Assembly: GCF_009801115.1 (NCBI RefSeq)
Contig: NZ_VTOL01000008.1
Coordinates: 1-64,000, forward strand
DNA from: Dyadobacter sp. 3J3
Lineage (GTDB): Bacteria > Bacteroidota > Bacteroidia > Cytophagales > Spirosomataceae
Direction of reading: 5' to 3'
Length of the DNA stretch: 64,000 bases
This document shows positions 28,865 to 36,875 of this stretch, piece after piece. The translations under genes were made by a program, and so were the position numbers. A model generated the notes under the pieces. The model had not been told where the DNA came from and searched no databases. It was given only the letters and a program-made list of their open reading frames with translations. The first letter of the stretch is position 1. Each line of letters starts with the position of its first letter.

Positions 28865-30382
28865 ATGAATTACAAACAAGATTTCAAGGAAAATATTCAG
28901 CAATCAGATAGTGACAGAACGCTGACTAACCGCCAGGGGCATCCGATCACCAATAATCAAAGCATGAAAACGCTGGGAAATCGTGGACCCGCTATTTTAG
29001 AAAATTATCAATTTCTGGAAAAGATCGCTCACTTTGACAGAGAACGGGTTCCCGAACGTGTAGTCCATGCCCGCGGAACCGGTGCTCATGGTATATTTGA
29101 AGCATATGGTACCGCGGGCGATGAACCTGTATCGAAATTTACACGTGCTAAACTTTTCCAGGAAAAAGGGAAACAAACACCGGTTTTTGTGCGTTTTTCG
29201 ACCGTTATTCATGGTGGCCATTCACCGGAGACGTTAAGGGATCCACGAGGTTTTTCGGTTAAATTCTATACAGAGGATGGGAACTGGGATTTGGTAGGTA
29301 ATAACATCAAGGTGTTTTTTGTCCGTGACGCAATTAAATTCCCCGATTTCATTCACTCACTCAAACCTGACCCAATAACAAACCGTCAGGATCCCGGCCG
29401 CATGTTTGATTTCTTCAGCAATTCACCTGAAGTAACGCACATGATTACCTGGATTTATTCACCCTGGGGTATTCCTGCTAATTATCGGCACATGCAAGGA
29501 TCAGGCGTAAATACCTATAAATAGGTTAACAAAGCAGGGGAAGCGGTTTTGATCAAATACCATTGGGAGCCATTACAAGGTGTAAAGAATTTAACCCAGG
29601 AAGAGGCGAACCGTATTCAAGCACAAAATTTCAATCATGCCACACAGGATTTGTATGAAGCTATTCTAGTCGGCAATTTTCCGGAATGGGAATTAAGTGT
29701 ACAGATTATGAGTGACCAAGAGCATCCTGAACTGGATTTCGATCCCCTTGATGATACTAAAATCTGGCCTAAAGAACAATTCCCCTGGCTTACTGTCGGC
29801 AAAATGACACTGAACAGAAATCCTTCAAATTTCTTTGCTGAGGTGGAGCAGGCCGCGTTCGGGCCTGGTGTATTGGTTGATGGACTTGATTTTTCAGATG
29901 ACAAAATGCTGGTCGGAAGAACATTCTCCTATTCGGATACCCAACGGTATCGCATTGGGGCGAATTATCTGCAATTACCTATCAACGCTCCAAAAAACCA
30001 TGTGGCAACCAATCAAAGGGATGGGCATATGACTTACCATATCGATGTTTCAAAGGAAGCAAATGCGCATATCAATTACGAACCTTCGAGTTTGAATGGA
30101 TTAATAGAAGCCCCCCAAAAGGAAATTGACTATGAGCCTACTTATGTCGCAGCAAAAATTGTCCGTCAGACAATCGACCGAACTAATAATTATGCCCAGG
30201 CAGGAGAACTCTACCGCAGTTTTGAAGATTGGGAACGCAGTGAGCTTATCAGCAATTTTGTCAGCGCTTTGGCCCCGATAGCAAAATTTACACAAGACAA
30301 AATGATAGAACATTTCACCAAATGTGATGCTGATTATGGCAGACGTGTGGCAGAAGGCTTGAGGCAGAAGGCAATATTGTAG
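28865..30382 (+). pseudogene. katA: Catalase gene interrupted by one in-frame stop codon
   Basis: The frame would encode about 505 residues of a heme catalase. Visible are the distal His in [11 protein letters not shown], Asn in [13 protein letters not shown], and the proximal heme segment [19 protein letters not shown] with its Tyr. At 29522-29524 a TAG stands where catalases have a conserved Trp codon (context TYK-stop-VNKAGE), so a single G-to-A change at 29523 explains it. Both sides remain in the same frame and well conserved, so the change is recent, or a sequencing error, or is read through. Translation likely starts at the ATG at 28865; a GTG six bases earlier is in frame. The upstream ankyrin gene is the usual companion. 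Confidence 0.9.
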
Positions 30383-30460
30383 TCATATAAGCCAACGGAA
30401 GTATTGTTCAGGTTAACATTTAGTAGTAAAAGAAATTACAAATAATTAATAATTATCAAA

Positions 30461-31303
30461 ATGAGAAATCAAAAAGTATGGTTCATTACCGCGGCAGCAA
30501 GGGGCCTCGGTTTTGAGATAACTAAGGCAGTATTGGCCTCGGGAGACAAAGTAATCGCCACAGTCAGGAATAATCCAAAAGAACTGGAAACTGTTTTAAA
30601 TAATGATAATCTACACGTTATTAACCTGGATGTAACCGATGGTGATGGAGCAAAGACTGCGGTAGCCCAGGCAATAGAACAATTTGGCAGAATAGATGTT
30701 TTATTGAACAATGCAGGCTTTGGTTTATTGAGCGGAGTTGAAGAAGGCTCCGATGCAGAGATACGCAAGATGTTTAACACTAACGTGTTTGGTACACTCA
30801 ACGTGATCCGCGCCATATTGCCTTACCAACGAAACCAGCGCTCAGGCCATATTATCAATATTTCATCCGTTGGCGGGCTGAAGGGTTCTGCCGGATGGGG
30901 TTTATACAGTGCTACCAAATTCGCTGTCGAAGGCTTTTCAGAGGCGCTTTATAACGAGTTACTCCCTCTGGGCATTCACGTTTCCCTGGTGGAGCCAGGT
31001 TATTTCCGCACTAATTTCCTGGATGGATCTTCACTGAACGTTTCAAAAAATATAATTGAAGATTATACCGAAACTGTGGGCAAAATGCGCAAGTTCGCTG
31101 CTGCTGTCAGTTATAATCAACCCGGTGATCCAAAAAAACTGGCAGCTGCAATAATTAAATTAGCAGCCTCGGCAGAACCGCCGTTACATTTACCTTTAGG
31201 TAGTGATTCCTTGAAGGCTTATCAGGCAAAAACGGCAGCATTCCAAAAGGATATTGATGCCTGGAAGGATGTGATCACAGGTACGGATTTCGATGACAAT
31301 TAA
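30461..31303 (+). CDS. SDR family oxidoreductase
   Basis: 280 residues. The cofactor loop is TAAARGLG, with NNAG, NISSVGG (catalytic Ser) and YSATK (Tyr/Lys). The C-terminal tail is longer than in FabG-type SDRs, with PLGSDSLKAYQAK, typical of the retinol/estradiol-dehydrogenase-like SDR branch common in Bacteroidota. The cofactor Arg in the ATVRN segment after strand 2 suggests NADPH preference. It lies 79 bases after the catalase frame and ends at a strong terminator, so it may close that operon. Confidence 0.88.
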   Translation: MRNQKVWFITAAARGLGFEITKAVLASGDKVIATVRNNPKELETVLNNDNLHVINLDVTDGDGAKTAVAQAIEQFGRIDVLLNNAGFGLLSGVEEGSDAEIRKMFNTNVFGTLNVIRAILPYQRNQRSGHIINISSVGGLKGSAGWGLYSATKFAVEGFSEALYNELLPLGIHVSLVEPGYFRTNFLDGSSLNVSKNIIEDYTETVGKMRKFAAAVSYNQPGDPKKLAAAIIKLAASAEPPLHLPLGSDSLKAYQAKTAAFQKDIDAWKDVITGTDFDDN

Positions 31304-31320
31304 TTGTAATAATGAGCATA

Positions 31321-31354
31321 GGCACTGAAAACTCATGTATTTTCAGTGCCTTTT
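31321..31354 (+). terminator. Rho-independent terminator after SDR gene
   Basis: A perfect 11-bp stem (GGCACTGAAAA with TTTTCAGTGCC, eight-base loop) is followed by TTTT. It lies 18 bases after the SDR stop codon and closes the HD/ankyrin/catalase/SDR run. Confidence 0.85.
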
Positions 31355-31530
31355 GGTGATAGAAGTGGTAATTGAAGTGTCTAAATACCACCCGATTGTC
31401 CGCAACAAAATTAAATGAATAAAAAAAGGCGATTAGATTATGCCAGCCACCGAAATGCCGACAATTCGCTATTGAATAAAAAAATAGATTGCTTTTTTAA
31501 TGGCCGATTTGAATTCTATAACTTTATTGA

Positions 31531-32436
31531 GTGAAAAACTATATTACAATTCAGGATCTGTACAAAAAAATGGCCGTAAGGGACGGATGGCAAGATCATG
31601 ATGTACGTCAATTTAATATTTTCAATTTGGAGAGTATTCCCGTTACTCATACCAAATCCCTTAACTATAACCGTCGCGAATACTACAAAGCAAGCCTAAT
31701 GTCTGGCCATGCCAGGTTTCATTATGCCGATCAGTCATTTGAAATAAACGGACACGCGCTGATTTTCACAAATCCTATGCTGCCTTATAAATATGAACCG
31801 TTAGGGAAAGTACAGACTGGCTTCTTCTGCATATTTACGCCGGCTTTTTTTGGTCAACATGAGCATCTTGAGCAATATCCGCTCTACCAGTCAGCAAACA
31901 ATGCTATTATTCGATTAAACGATCAGGAGTTCGATTATTATAATGCATTATTTAATAGGATATATAATGAAATTAAAAGTGATTATAATTTCAAGTTTGA
32001 CTATATCCGTGCCTTATTAGCTGAGATTATTCATGATGCCCAAAAAAAGCAACCTGCTTTAGGCGCAGCGAATAAAGACTCCAATTCTTATGAAAGGATC
32101 ACATTATTATTTAATGAGTTATTAGAACGACAGTTTCCGCTTGATATGGGAAATGAAAAAATGAAATTTAATATTCCATCCCATTTTGCAAGCCAGCTCA
32201 ATATTCATGTCAATCACCTGAATAAAGTCCTTAACAAAACCGTTGGTCAGTCGACCACTCAAATAATTAAGAAGCGGATTATCCAGGAAGCTAAAATATT
32301 GCTTAAAACTACAAACTTGCCAATCAGTGAAATAGGGTGGAGATTATGTTTTGAAGAATCTAATCATTTTTCTACTTTTTTTAAAAATCAGGAAGGTTTG
32401 ACGCCTAAACAATACCGACAATCCGACAGTGATTGA
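31531..32436 (+). CDS. AraC-family transcriptional regulator
   Basis: 301 residues. An N-terminal cupin-like sensor (about 30-170: FHYADQSFEINGHALIFTNPMLPYKYEP) is followed by two HTH units at about 195-298 with FASQLNIHVNHLNKVLNKTVGQ and ISEIGWRLCFEESNHFSTFFKNQEG.TPKQYR, the classic AraC C-terminal signature. The start codon is GTG at 31531; the next in-frame Met is residue 14, inside the conserved N-terminal region. The gene stands 77 bases upstream of an SDR gene on the same strand, its likely target. It probably responds to a small hydrophobic compound, but that is inferred from neighbours only. Confidence 0.9.
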   Translation: MKNYITIQDLYKKMAVRDGWQDHDVRQFNIFNLESIPVTHTKSLNYNRREYYKASLMSGHARFHYADQSFEINGHALIFTNPMLPYKYEPLGKVQTGFFCIFTPAFFGQHEHLEQYPLYQSANNAIIRLNDQEFDYYNALFNRIYNEIKSDYNFKFDYIRALLAEIIHDAQKKQPALGAANKDSNSYERITLLFNELLERQFPLDMGNEKMKFNIPSHFASQLNIHVNHLNKVLNKTVGQSTTQIIKKRIIQEAKILLKTTNLPISEIGWRLCFEESNHFSTFFKNQEGLTPKQYRQSDSD

Positions 32437-32513
32437 TAAACGTACTTTCTGATTTCCTAAACGTATTAAAATTTCCATTTTACCAATGAATTTTGCAAAC
32501 TAAATATTTTAAT

Positions 32514-33419
32514 ATGTGGACTAAAAATAACATGCCGGATCAAACTGGAAAAATTGCGATTGTTACGGGAGGAAATACAGGTATCGGTTATGAAACTGCT
32601 TTGGCATTGTATGAAGCAGGAGCACATGTAATTATAGCATGCAGAGATGCCGAAAGGGCGACAGAGGCCATTGACACTATGAAATCAACCGGAGGCAAAG
32701 GCAGTTTAGAATTCGGGTTGTTGAATTTAGCCAATCTAGGCGCCATAAAGTCATTTGCCGAGTATTTCAAGCAAAAACATCAACGATTAAATATGCTGAT
32801 CAATAATGCAGGCGTGATGATGCCACCCGCCAGTAAAACTGATGACGGCTTTGAGCTGCAGTTCGGCGTTAATTTTATCGGGCACTTCGCTTTAACAGCA
32901 CATTTATACCCAGTCTTAAAAAGCACGGCGCACTGCAGGGTAGTAAGCGTAAGTAGCGGAGCGAGCACGTTTGTGGATCATATTGATTATGATAATCTTA
33001 AACTCGAGAAACCTTATGAAGAAATGCGAGAATACGCAACGAGTAAATTAGCTAATGTTTATTTTGCTTCCGAACTTCAGCGTCGCGCTCAACCTTTCAG
33101 CAACCTAATGTCCAACGCTGTACATCCGGGTGTTGTGTATACAGAATTACAAAGGCACATTCCCAAAGATCAGTTAGAAATTGCCTTCTCAAAATATAAA
33201 AAGGTGTCTGACCCCTGGCAGGGGGCATTGCCAAGTTTATTTGCGGCAACCTCCCCATCTGCATCAGGAGGTGCTTACTATGGGCCGGACGGAGAAAATG
33301 AGCAATCCGGTTATCCTGCTCTTTCCCAACGTATAACCCCGGCAATGAAAGACGAGTCCAAAGCTGCCGAGTTATGGAATTATGCTGAAGAAGTGACCGG
33401 TCTTAAATTTCCATATTAA
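32514..33419 (+). CDS. SDR family oxidoreductase (retinol dehydrogenase/WWOX-like)
   Basis: About 301 residues from the ATG at 32514. An earlier in-frame ATG at 32493 adds seven residues. Motifs are TGGNTGIG (cofactor loop), NNAGVM, a catalytic Ser in SVSSGAS, and YATSK in the catalytic position. The order and length (IACRDAERA after strand 2, VHPGVVYTELQRH after the active site) match the retinol-dehydrogenase/WW-domain-oxidoreductase-like SDR group, which are usually NADP-dependent. It follows the AraC gene and ends at a hairpin terminator. Confidence 0.88.
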   Translation: MWTKNNMPDQTGKIAIVTGGNTGIGYETALALYEAGAHVIIACRDAERATEAIDTMKSTGGKGSLEFGLLNLANLGAIKSFAEYFKQKHQRLNMLINNAGVMMPPASKTDDGFELQFGVNFIGHFALTAHLYPVLKSTAHCRVVSVSSGASTFVDHIDYDNLKLEKPYEEMREYATSKLANVYFASELQRRAQPFSNLMSNAVHPGVVYTELQRHIPKDQLEIAFSKYKKVSDPWQGALPSLFAATSPSASGGAYYGPDGENEQSGYPALSQRITPAMKDESKAAELWNYAEEVTGLKFPY

Positions 33420-33458
33420 ATTCATAAAATAAAAAAGCAATAGGTTAATAAAAATTTG

Positions 33459-33497
33459 GTTATGTCCTGTTTAATCAGCAGGTCATAACTGATTTTT
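33459..33497 (+). terminator. Probable rho-independent terminator
   Basis: GTTATGTCCTG pairs with CAGGTCATAAC (one T-T mismatch, nine-base loop), followed by a five-T run. It lies 40 bases after the SDR stop codon. Confidence 0.6.
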
Positions 33498-33577
33498 AAT
33501 AACCCTTAACCATGTAGAAAAACGTTCATTTCATGTAAAAAAACAGGATCGAGGCCAGATGAATAAATTCTCCCATT

Positions 33578-33593
33578 GGAATTCTAGAATTCC
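33578..33593. repeat. Perfect 16-base palindrome
   Basis: GGAATTCTAGAATTCC reads the same on both strands. It is a possible operator for a dimeric regulator. It shares the GGAATT half with the inverted repeat at 34671-34695, which is upstream of the F420-reductase-like gene. Confidence 0.4.
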
Positions 33594-33950
33594 CTCGTAC
33601 AAACAAATCTCCACGATCTGACTAAAAAAATGGTCAACGAATATAACTATAATTTAAAAGATTGATTGAATGAATATTGGTGATCACCTCTATTTACTTA
33701 ATGTGCTGCTTAGCAAAGTTTGAAGTTATACAACGTATAATTTATAAACAATTGATGAACAACTTGCTCAATTTTAGTTGCTTTAAGATTACCAAATTCT
33801 GGAATTGTTATGATGACCAAGCTAGAAATTGCTTTATCCTTTTGTATATTCTCAGCCTGAGCGGAATTTAGGAAACTTAGTCTTGCTTGTTTTTTGTATT
33901 TTGCATTTCATCTACTTCGAAAAATAAATGTTTGATCTTAAATTCAATAT

Positions 33951-34529
33951 ATGTTTGAAATTTTTCGAAAATATTTAGGAGATAAAACCACTTTATCAAA
34001 TCAGGATTACGCGTTGATAGAATCACTTTGCATAATTAAAAAATTGCGTAAAAATCAGTATATTCTTCAATCCGGAGATGTATGGAAATATGATGCTTTT
34101 GTTTGCCGAGGGTTGTTAAAAATGTATTATTTGGATGTCAAAGGACAAGAGCACATTATGCAGTTTGCACCAGAAAATTATTGGACTGGCGACAGGGAAA
34201 GTATGGATACTGACCTGCCTTCAAAATATAACATAGATGCCATCGAACCAAGTGATATTTTACTGATTGAGAAAAATGATTTTGAAATGCTCAGAAAGAC
34301 AATTCCTGAGTTTAATAACTTTGTAAATCAAACGATCAAGAAAAATGTTCAGACGTTACAGGGAAGAATTCATACAAGCATAACTCTGAGTTCAGAAGAA
34401 AAATACAACAACTTTCTTAAACAATTTCCTGACATTGCCAGCCGCGTGCCATTGCATATGATTGCCTCTTATATTGGAATTTCCGCAGAAACATTAAGCA
34501 GAATCAGAAGCCAGTCTGCCAAAAAATAA
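33951..34529 (+). CDS. Crp/Fnr-family transcriptional regulator
   Basis: 192 residues. The N-terminal cyclic-nucleotide-binding-like beta-barrel (about 15-115: LRKNQYILQSGDVWKYDAFVCRGLLKMYY, FAPENYWTGD) is followed by the dimer helix and a short HTH (residues 165-190: HMIASYIGISAETLSRIRS). No Cys cluster for an iron-sulfur centre is visible and the usual cAMP-contact Arg-Ser pair is not evident, so the effector is unknown. It stands alone, ends at a strong terminator and lies upstream of a reductase/DoxX pair it may control. Confidence 0.88.
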   Translation: MFEIFRKYLGDKTTLSNQDYALIESLCIIKKLRKNQYILQSGDVWKYDAFVCRGLLKMYYLDVKGQEHIMQFAPENYWTGDRESMDTDLPSKYNIDAIEPSDILLIEKNDFEMLRKTIPEFNNFVNQTIKKNVQTLQGRIHTSITLSSEEKYNNFLKQFPDIASRVPLHMIASYIGISAETLSRIRSQSAKK

Positions 34530-34547
34530 CCTGATTTTATTGACTAC

Positions 34548-34573
34548 ATCTTGACAAATGTCAAGATTTTTTT
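34548..34573 (+). terminator. Rho-independent terminator after Crp gene
   Basis: A perfect 8-bp stem ATCTTGAC/GTCAAGAT with four-base loop AAAT is followed by six further T, 19 bases after the Crp-family stop codon. Confidence 0.88.
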
Positions 34574-34586
34574 CCTTCAGATGTCA

Positions 34587-34617
34587 TTGGCCAGGCACGC
34601 CAATACCCGCACCTTTG
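34587..34617 (+). promoter_or_regulatory. Bacteroidota-type promoter for the reductase/DoxX pair
   Basis: TTG (34587-34589) and CACCTTTG (34610-34617) are separated by 20 bases, close to the Bacteroidota consensus TTTG-N19-TAnnTTTG with one mismatch. Transcription would begin near 34624 and leave a leader of about 95 bases containing a hairpin. Confidence 0.45.
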
Positions 34618-34670
34618 TATCGTTCAATGTCGGATTAAAGTCCGGTAAATAAGAGCGAAGAAAATATTAC

Positions 34671-34695
34671 ATAAAATTCCCACATGGAATTTTAT
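34671..34695 (+). repeat. Perfect inverted repeat in the leader of the reductase gene
   Basis: ATAAAATTCC and GGAATTTTAT (10 bp each) flank the five bases CACAT and end 23 bases before the ATG. It may be a repressor operator or a leader hairpin covering the start region. No T-run follows, so it is not a terminator. Confidence 0.55.
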
Positions 34696-34718
34696 AACAA
34701 CAATTTAACTACAATAAC

Positions 34719-35309
34719 ATGAAAACGATTGGCATAATCGGCGCAGGAAACATTGGAAAAACTGTCGCCACACATTTATTAAAAAACGGCTTTTCTGTGC
34801 TCATCAGTAACAGCAAAGATCCTGAGTCTTTAAATGAAACCATTTTATCCCTGGGAAAAGGAGCAAAAGCAGTAACTGCCATAGAAGCCGCCAGCGCAGA
34901 TATGGTAGTATTAGCGTTGCCATGGTCACAAGTTCCAACACTAACAAAAATTACTGACTGGACCGGCCGTATTATAATTGATGCAACGAATCACTTCAAG
35001 CCCGATTTTCAAGTTGAGGATTTGGCTGGGCGTGCTTCCAGCGAAGTGGTGCAGGATTATCTTCCCGGAGCAAAGCTTGTCAAAGCTTTTAATACCTTGT
35101 TTTTCAAAGTACTTGAACAAAATCCGGTGACAGAAAATGGCCACCGTGTGCTTTTTATGTCAGGTGACGATACGCAGGCCAAAGTTCAGGTAAGCGAAGT
35201 TATTGAAGCAATAGGTTTTGCGCCGGTTGACTTAGGTTCGTTAGCCGTTGGCAGTAAACTTCAACAGGCAAAAGGTCTGCTGTCCACCTTGAACCTTGTT
35301 AAATTTTAA
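34719..35309 (+). CDS. F420H2:NADP oxidoreductase-like NAD(P)-binding protein
   Basis: 196 residues. A Rossmann fold with IGIIGAGNIG at residues 4-13, SNSKDPESL after strand 2, VLALPWSQVP, IIDATNHF and the LVKAFNTLFF segment follows the layout of NADPH-dependent F420 reductases and related ketopantoate-like reductases. Bacteroidota generally lack F420, so the true substrate is probably another small molecule. It overlaps or abuts a DoxX-like gene (ATG at 35314, four bases after its stop) and is cotranscribed with it. Regulation may involve the inverted repeat just upstream and the adjacent Crp-family gene. Confidence 0.85.
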   Translation: MKTIGIIGAGNIGKTVATHLLKNGFSVLISNSKDPESLNETILSLGKGAKAVTAIEAASADMVVLALPWSQVPTLTKITDWTGRIIIDATNHFKPDFQVEDLAGRASSEVVQDYLPGAKLVKAFNTLFFKVLEQNPVTENGHRVLFMSGDDTQAKVQVSEVIEAIGFAPVDLGSLAVGSKLQQAKGLLSTLNLVKF

Positions 35310-35313
35310 CGAA

Positions 35314-35682
35314 ATGAAAAAGAACAAAATTATTTATTGGGCGTCGACTGGTATTGTTGGGACCATGATGCTTTTTACCGCTTTCAAATATCTGACAAAT
35401 CAGGAAATGAAGGAAGCTTTTGTACACCTTGGTTTCCCGGATTATTTCAGGATCGAATTGGCCATAGCAAAAATTATCGGAGCTATTCTGGTGCTGATTC
35501 CAGCAATTCCCAATCGTATTAAAGACCTGGCTTATTTTGGTTTTGCAATGGTATTTATTTCTGCGGTTATCGCGCACAGCTCACTTGGTGATCCGATCAT
35601 AGCATCAATAATGCCGCTGGCATTTCTGGGTATACTTTCGGTTTCCTATTTTAATAACAAAAAGGTGCTTAATCCGCTGTAA
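35314..35682 (+). CDS. DoxX-like membrane protein
   Basis: 122 residues from the ATG at 35314. An ATG at 35296 would overlap the previous gene and is less likely. Four hydrophobic helices are visible (IYWASTGIVGTMMLFTAF, RIELAIAKIIGAILVLIPA, DLAYFGFAMVFISAVIAHS, IASIMPLAFLGILSVSYF), the size and layout of the DoxX/SURF4-like superfamily. Such proteins are often paired with oxidoreductases and regulators of oxidative or thiol stress. Translational coupling to the reductase gene is likely. A terminator follows 16 bases after the stop. Confidence 0.85.
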   Translation: MKKNKIIYWASTGIVGTMMLFTAFKYLTNQEMKEAFVHLGFPDYFRIELAIAKIIGAILVLIPAIPNRIKDLAYFGFAMVFISAVIAHSSLGDPIIASIMPLAFLGILSVSYFNNKKVLNPL

Positions 35683-35698
35683 GGTGGGGATAAACAAC

Positions 35699-35729
35699 GA
35701 AAACAGCCTCGAAACAGGTGGCTGTTTTC
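35699..35729. terminator. Hairpin terminator after DoxX gene
   Basis: A perfect 10-bp stem GAAAACAGCC/GGCTGTTTTC with an 11-base loop, rich in A on the left and T on the right, 16 bases after the DoxX-like stop codon. Confidence 0.75.
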
Positions 35730-35749
35730 TTCAAAAAACAAAAAAAGCA

Positions 35750-36046
35750 ATGATCCGAAGTAATAAATACAAAATCAGTCTTGAACAGATTTCATCTGCA
35801 CAAGAAGGTCCAGCATTACACGCGCCGGTCACGATAGAAATTTAATACCATGATGAGCTTTTCGAAATAATTGAACAAATCAAGAGCAAAAAAAATACTC
35901 GAAGATTTCACCGCGCAGCCGCTTTTGCTATTGGACTTAAAATGTTTGCGCAGGAACTGATTACGAAGAAAAGCCATTTGCTTTTTACGGATATCATGCC
36001 GGCGTTTGTAACTTTTGTACGGCGATTTAAAACCTATCAGGGGTAA
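35750..36046 (+). pseudogene. DUF3861 gene interrupted by an in-frame stop
   Basis: One frame of 98 codons reads as a complete DUF3861 protein: SNKYKISLEQI, ALHAPVTIE, then YHDELFEIIEQIK, AAAFAIGLKMFAQELI and LLFTDIMPAFVTFVRRFK. A TAA at codon 32 (35843-35845) stands where the family usually has Glu, so GAA to TAA is the simplest explanation. The remainder has no other damage. DUF3861 proteins are small cytoplasmic proteins of unknown function. It lies between the DoxX terminator and the malonate regulator promoter. Confidence 0.75.
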
Positions 36047-36111
36047 AATACCGCAACATTGTTATCAACAGTTAAATAATATTTAAATTTTAAAATAAAA
36101 TCGAATAATAC

Positions 36112-36142
36112 TTGCACACTAAACATTGAGCTATTACCTTTG
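36112..36142 (+). promoter_or_regulatory. Promoter of the malonate regulator gene
   Basis: TTG (36112-36114) and a perfect TAnnTTTG box TACCTTTG (36135-36142) are 20 bases apart, the Bacteroidota housekeeping promoter pattern. The operator copy at 36143-36155 lies immediately downstream, over the expected transcription start, which would suit repression. Confidence 0.65.
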
Positions 36143-36155
36143 ACTCATCAGATGA
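36143..36155. promoter_or_regulatory. Candidate operator, copy 1
   Basis: ACTCATCAGATGA, near-palindromic around the central A of CTCATCAGATGA. The same 13 bases recur before mdcH. It is probably the site of the FadR-type regulator encoded 12 bases downstream. Confidence 0.6.
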
Positions 36156-36167
36156 CCAGATGAACAC

Positions 36168-36830
36168 ATGACAACGCCAATCATTCGTAAAAGCCTATCA
36201 GAAGAAGTTGCAGAACGCCTGCAAAACCAGATACAGTCCGGGAGCTACAAACTCGGTGAAAAACTGCCTTCTGAGCCTGAGCTCATGAAAGAATTTGGTG
36301 TAGGGCGCTCCTCGATTCGTGAAGCGATTCGAACACTTGAAAACTATGGAATTCTGAACGTCCAACATGGCGTGGGCAGTTTTGTCGCTTCTCAAAAAGG
36401 AATCAGTGAACCATTATCCAAAAGACTGCAAGGTGCCAAAGAAAGTGACATGCAGGAAGTAAGAGAGCTTTTGGAAATAAAAATTGTGGAAAAAGCAGCG
36501 ATCAACCGGACCGATAAGGACATTACAAAAATTACCAACTGCCTTAAAATAAGAAACAAAGCAGCAGACGAAGAAAACCTTGAACAATGGCTCGAAGCAG
36601 ATATTGCCTTTCACATCGCTATCGCCGACGCCTGTAAAAATCCAGTTTTAACTGAGCTCTATAAAACTTTTGCGGAACAGCAGCTAAAAAGCTCTATTGC
36701 CGAAAATTACGCCGGAAATATTTCCATGCATCGTTTTACAGAACTCCATGAGCTTCTTCTTAAAAGCATAGAGCAAAAAAAACCGGAGATGGCAGTAGAC
36801 GCTATTTTGAAAATGAGAAATAAAGATTAA
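36168..36830 (+). CDS. FadR-type GntR-family regulator, probably of malonate use
   Basis: 220 residues. An N-terminal winged helix (about 8-70: LPSEPELMKEFGVGRSSIREAIRTLENYGIL, then QHGVGSFV) is followed by an all-helical FCD ligand domain with the metal-site pattern EADIAFHIAIADA and later HRFTELHELLL. GntR regulators of this branch bind small organic acids. The gene heads the mdc cluster in the same direction, 45 bases before mdcH. Its own promoter and the gap before mdcH share a 13-base element, so it likely represses both and is released by malonate or a malonyl compound. That ligand is inferred from context. Confidence 0.88.
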   Translation: MTTPIIRKSLSEEVAERLQNQIQSGSYKLGEKLPSEPELMKEFGVGRSSIREAIRTLENYGILNVQHGVGSFVASQKGISEPLSKRLQGAKESDMQEVRELLEIKIVEKAAINRTDKDITKITNCLKIRNKAADEENLEQWLEADIAFHIAIADACKNPVLTELYKTFAEQQLKSSIAENYAGNISMHRFTELHELLLKSIEQKKPEMAVDAILKMRNKD

Positions 36831-36844
36831 AAAAATTTAAACTA

Positions 36845-36857
36845 ACTCATCAGATGA
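36845..36857. promoter_or_regulatory. Candidate operator, copy 2
   Basis: A second exact ACTCATCAGATGA, extended to TCATCAGATGAGCTGATGA, with inverted TCATCAG/CTGATGA ends. It lies 18 bases before the mdcH start codon. Confidence 0.6.
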
Positions 36858-36875
36858 GCTGATGATTATAGTAAA

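Larger units (their letters stand above)
33420..33950. other. Intergenic region with terminator and long palindrome
   Basis: This stretch holds no gene I can support. It contains the terminator of the upstream SDR gene (33459-33497) and a perfect 16-base palindrome GGAATTCTAGAATTCC at 33578-33593. An ORF at 33677-33871 has no family features and is judged spurious. Confidence 0.6.

Noticed and set aside
33677..33871. 64-codon plus-strand ORF before the Crp gene
   Set aside because: Composition is Cys- and Leu-rich without any domain pattern and no promoter or ribosome site.
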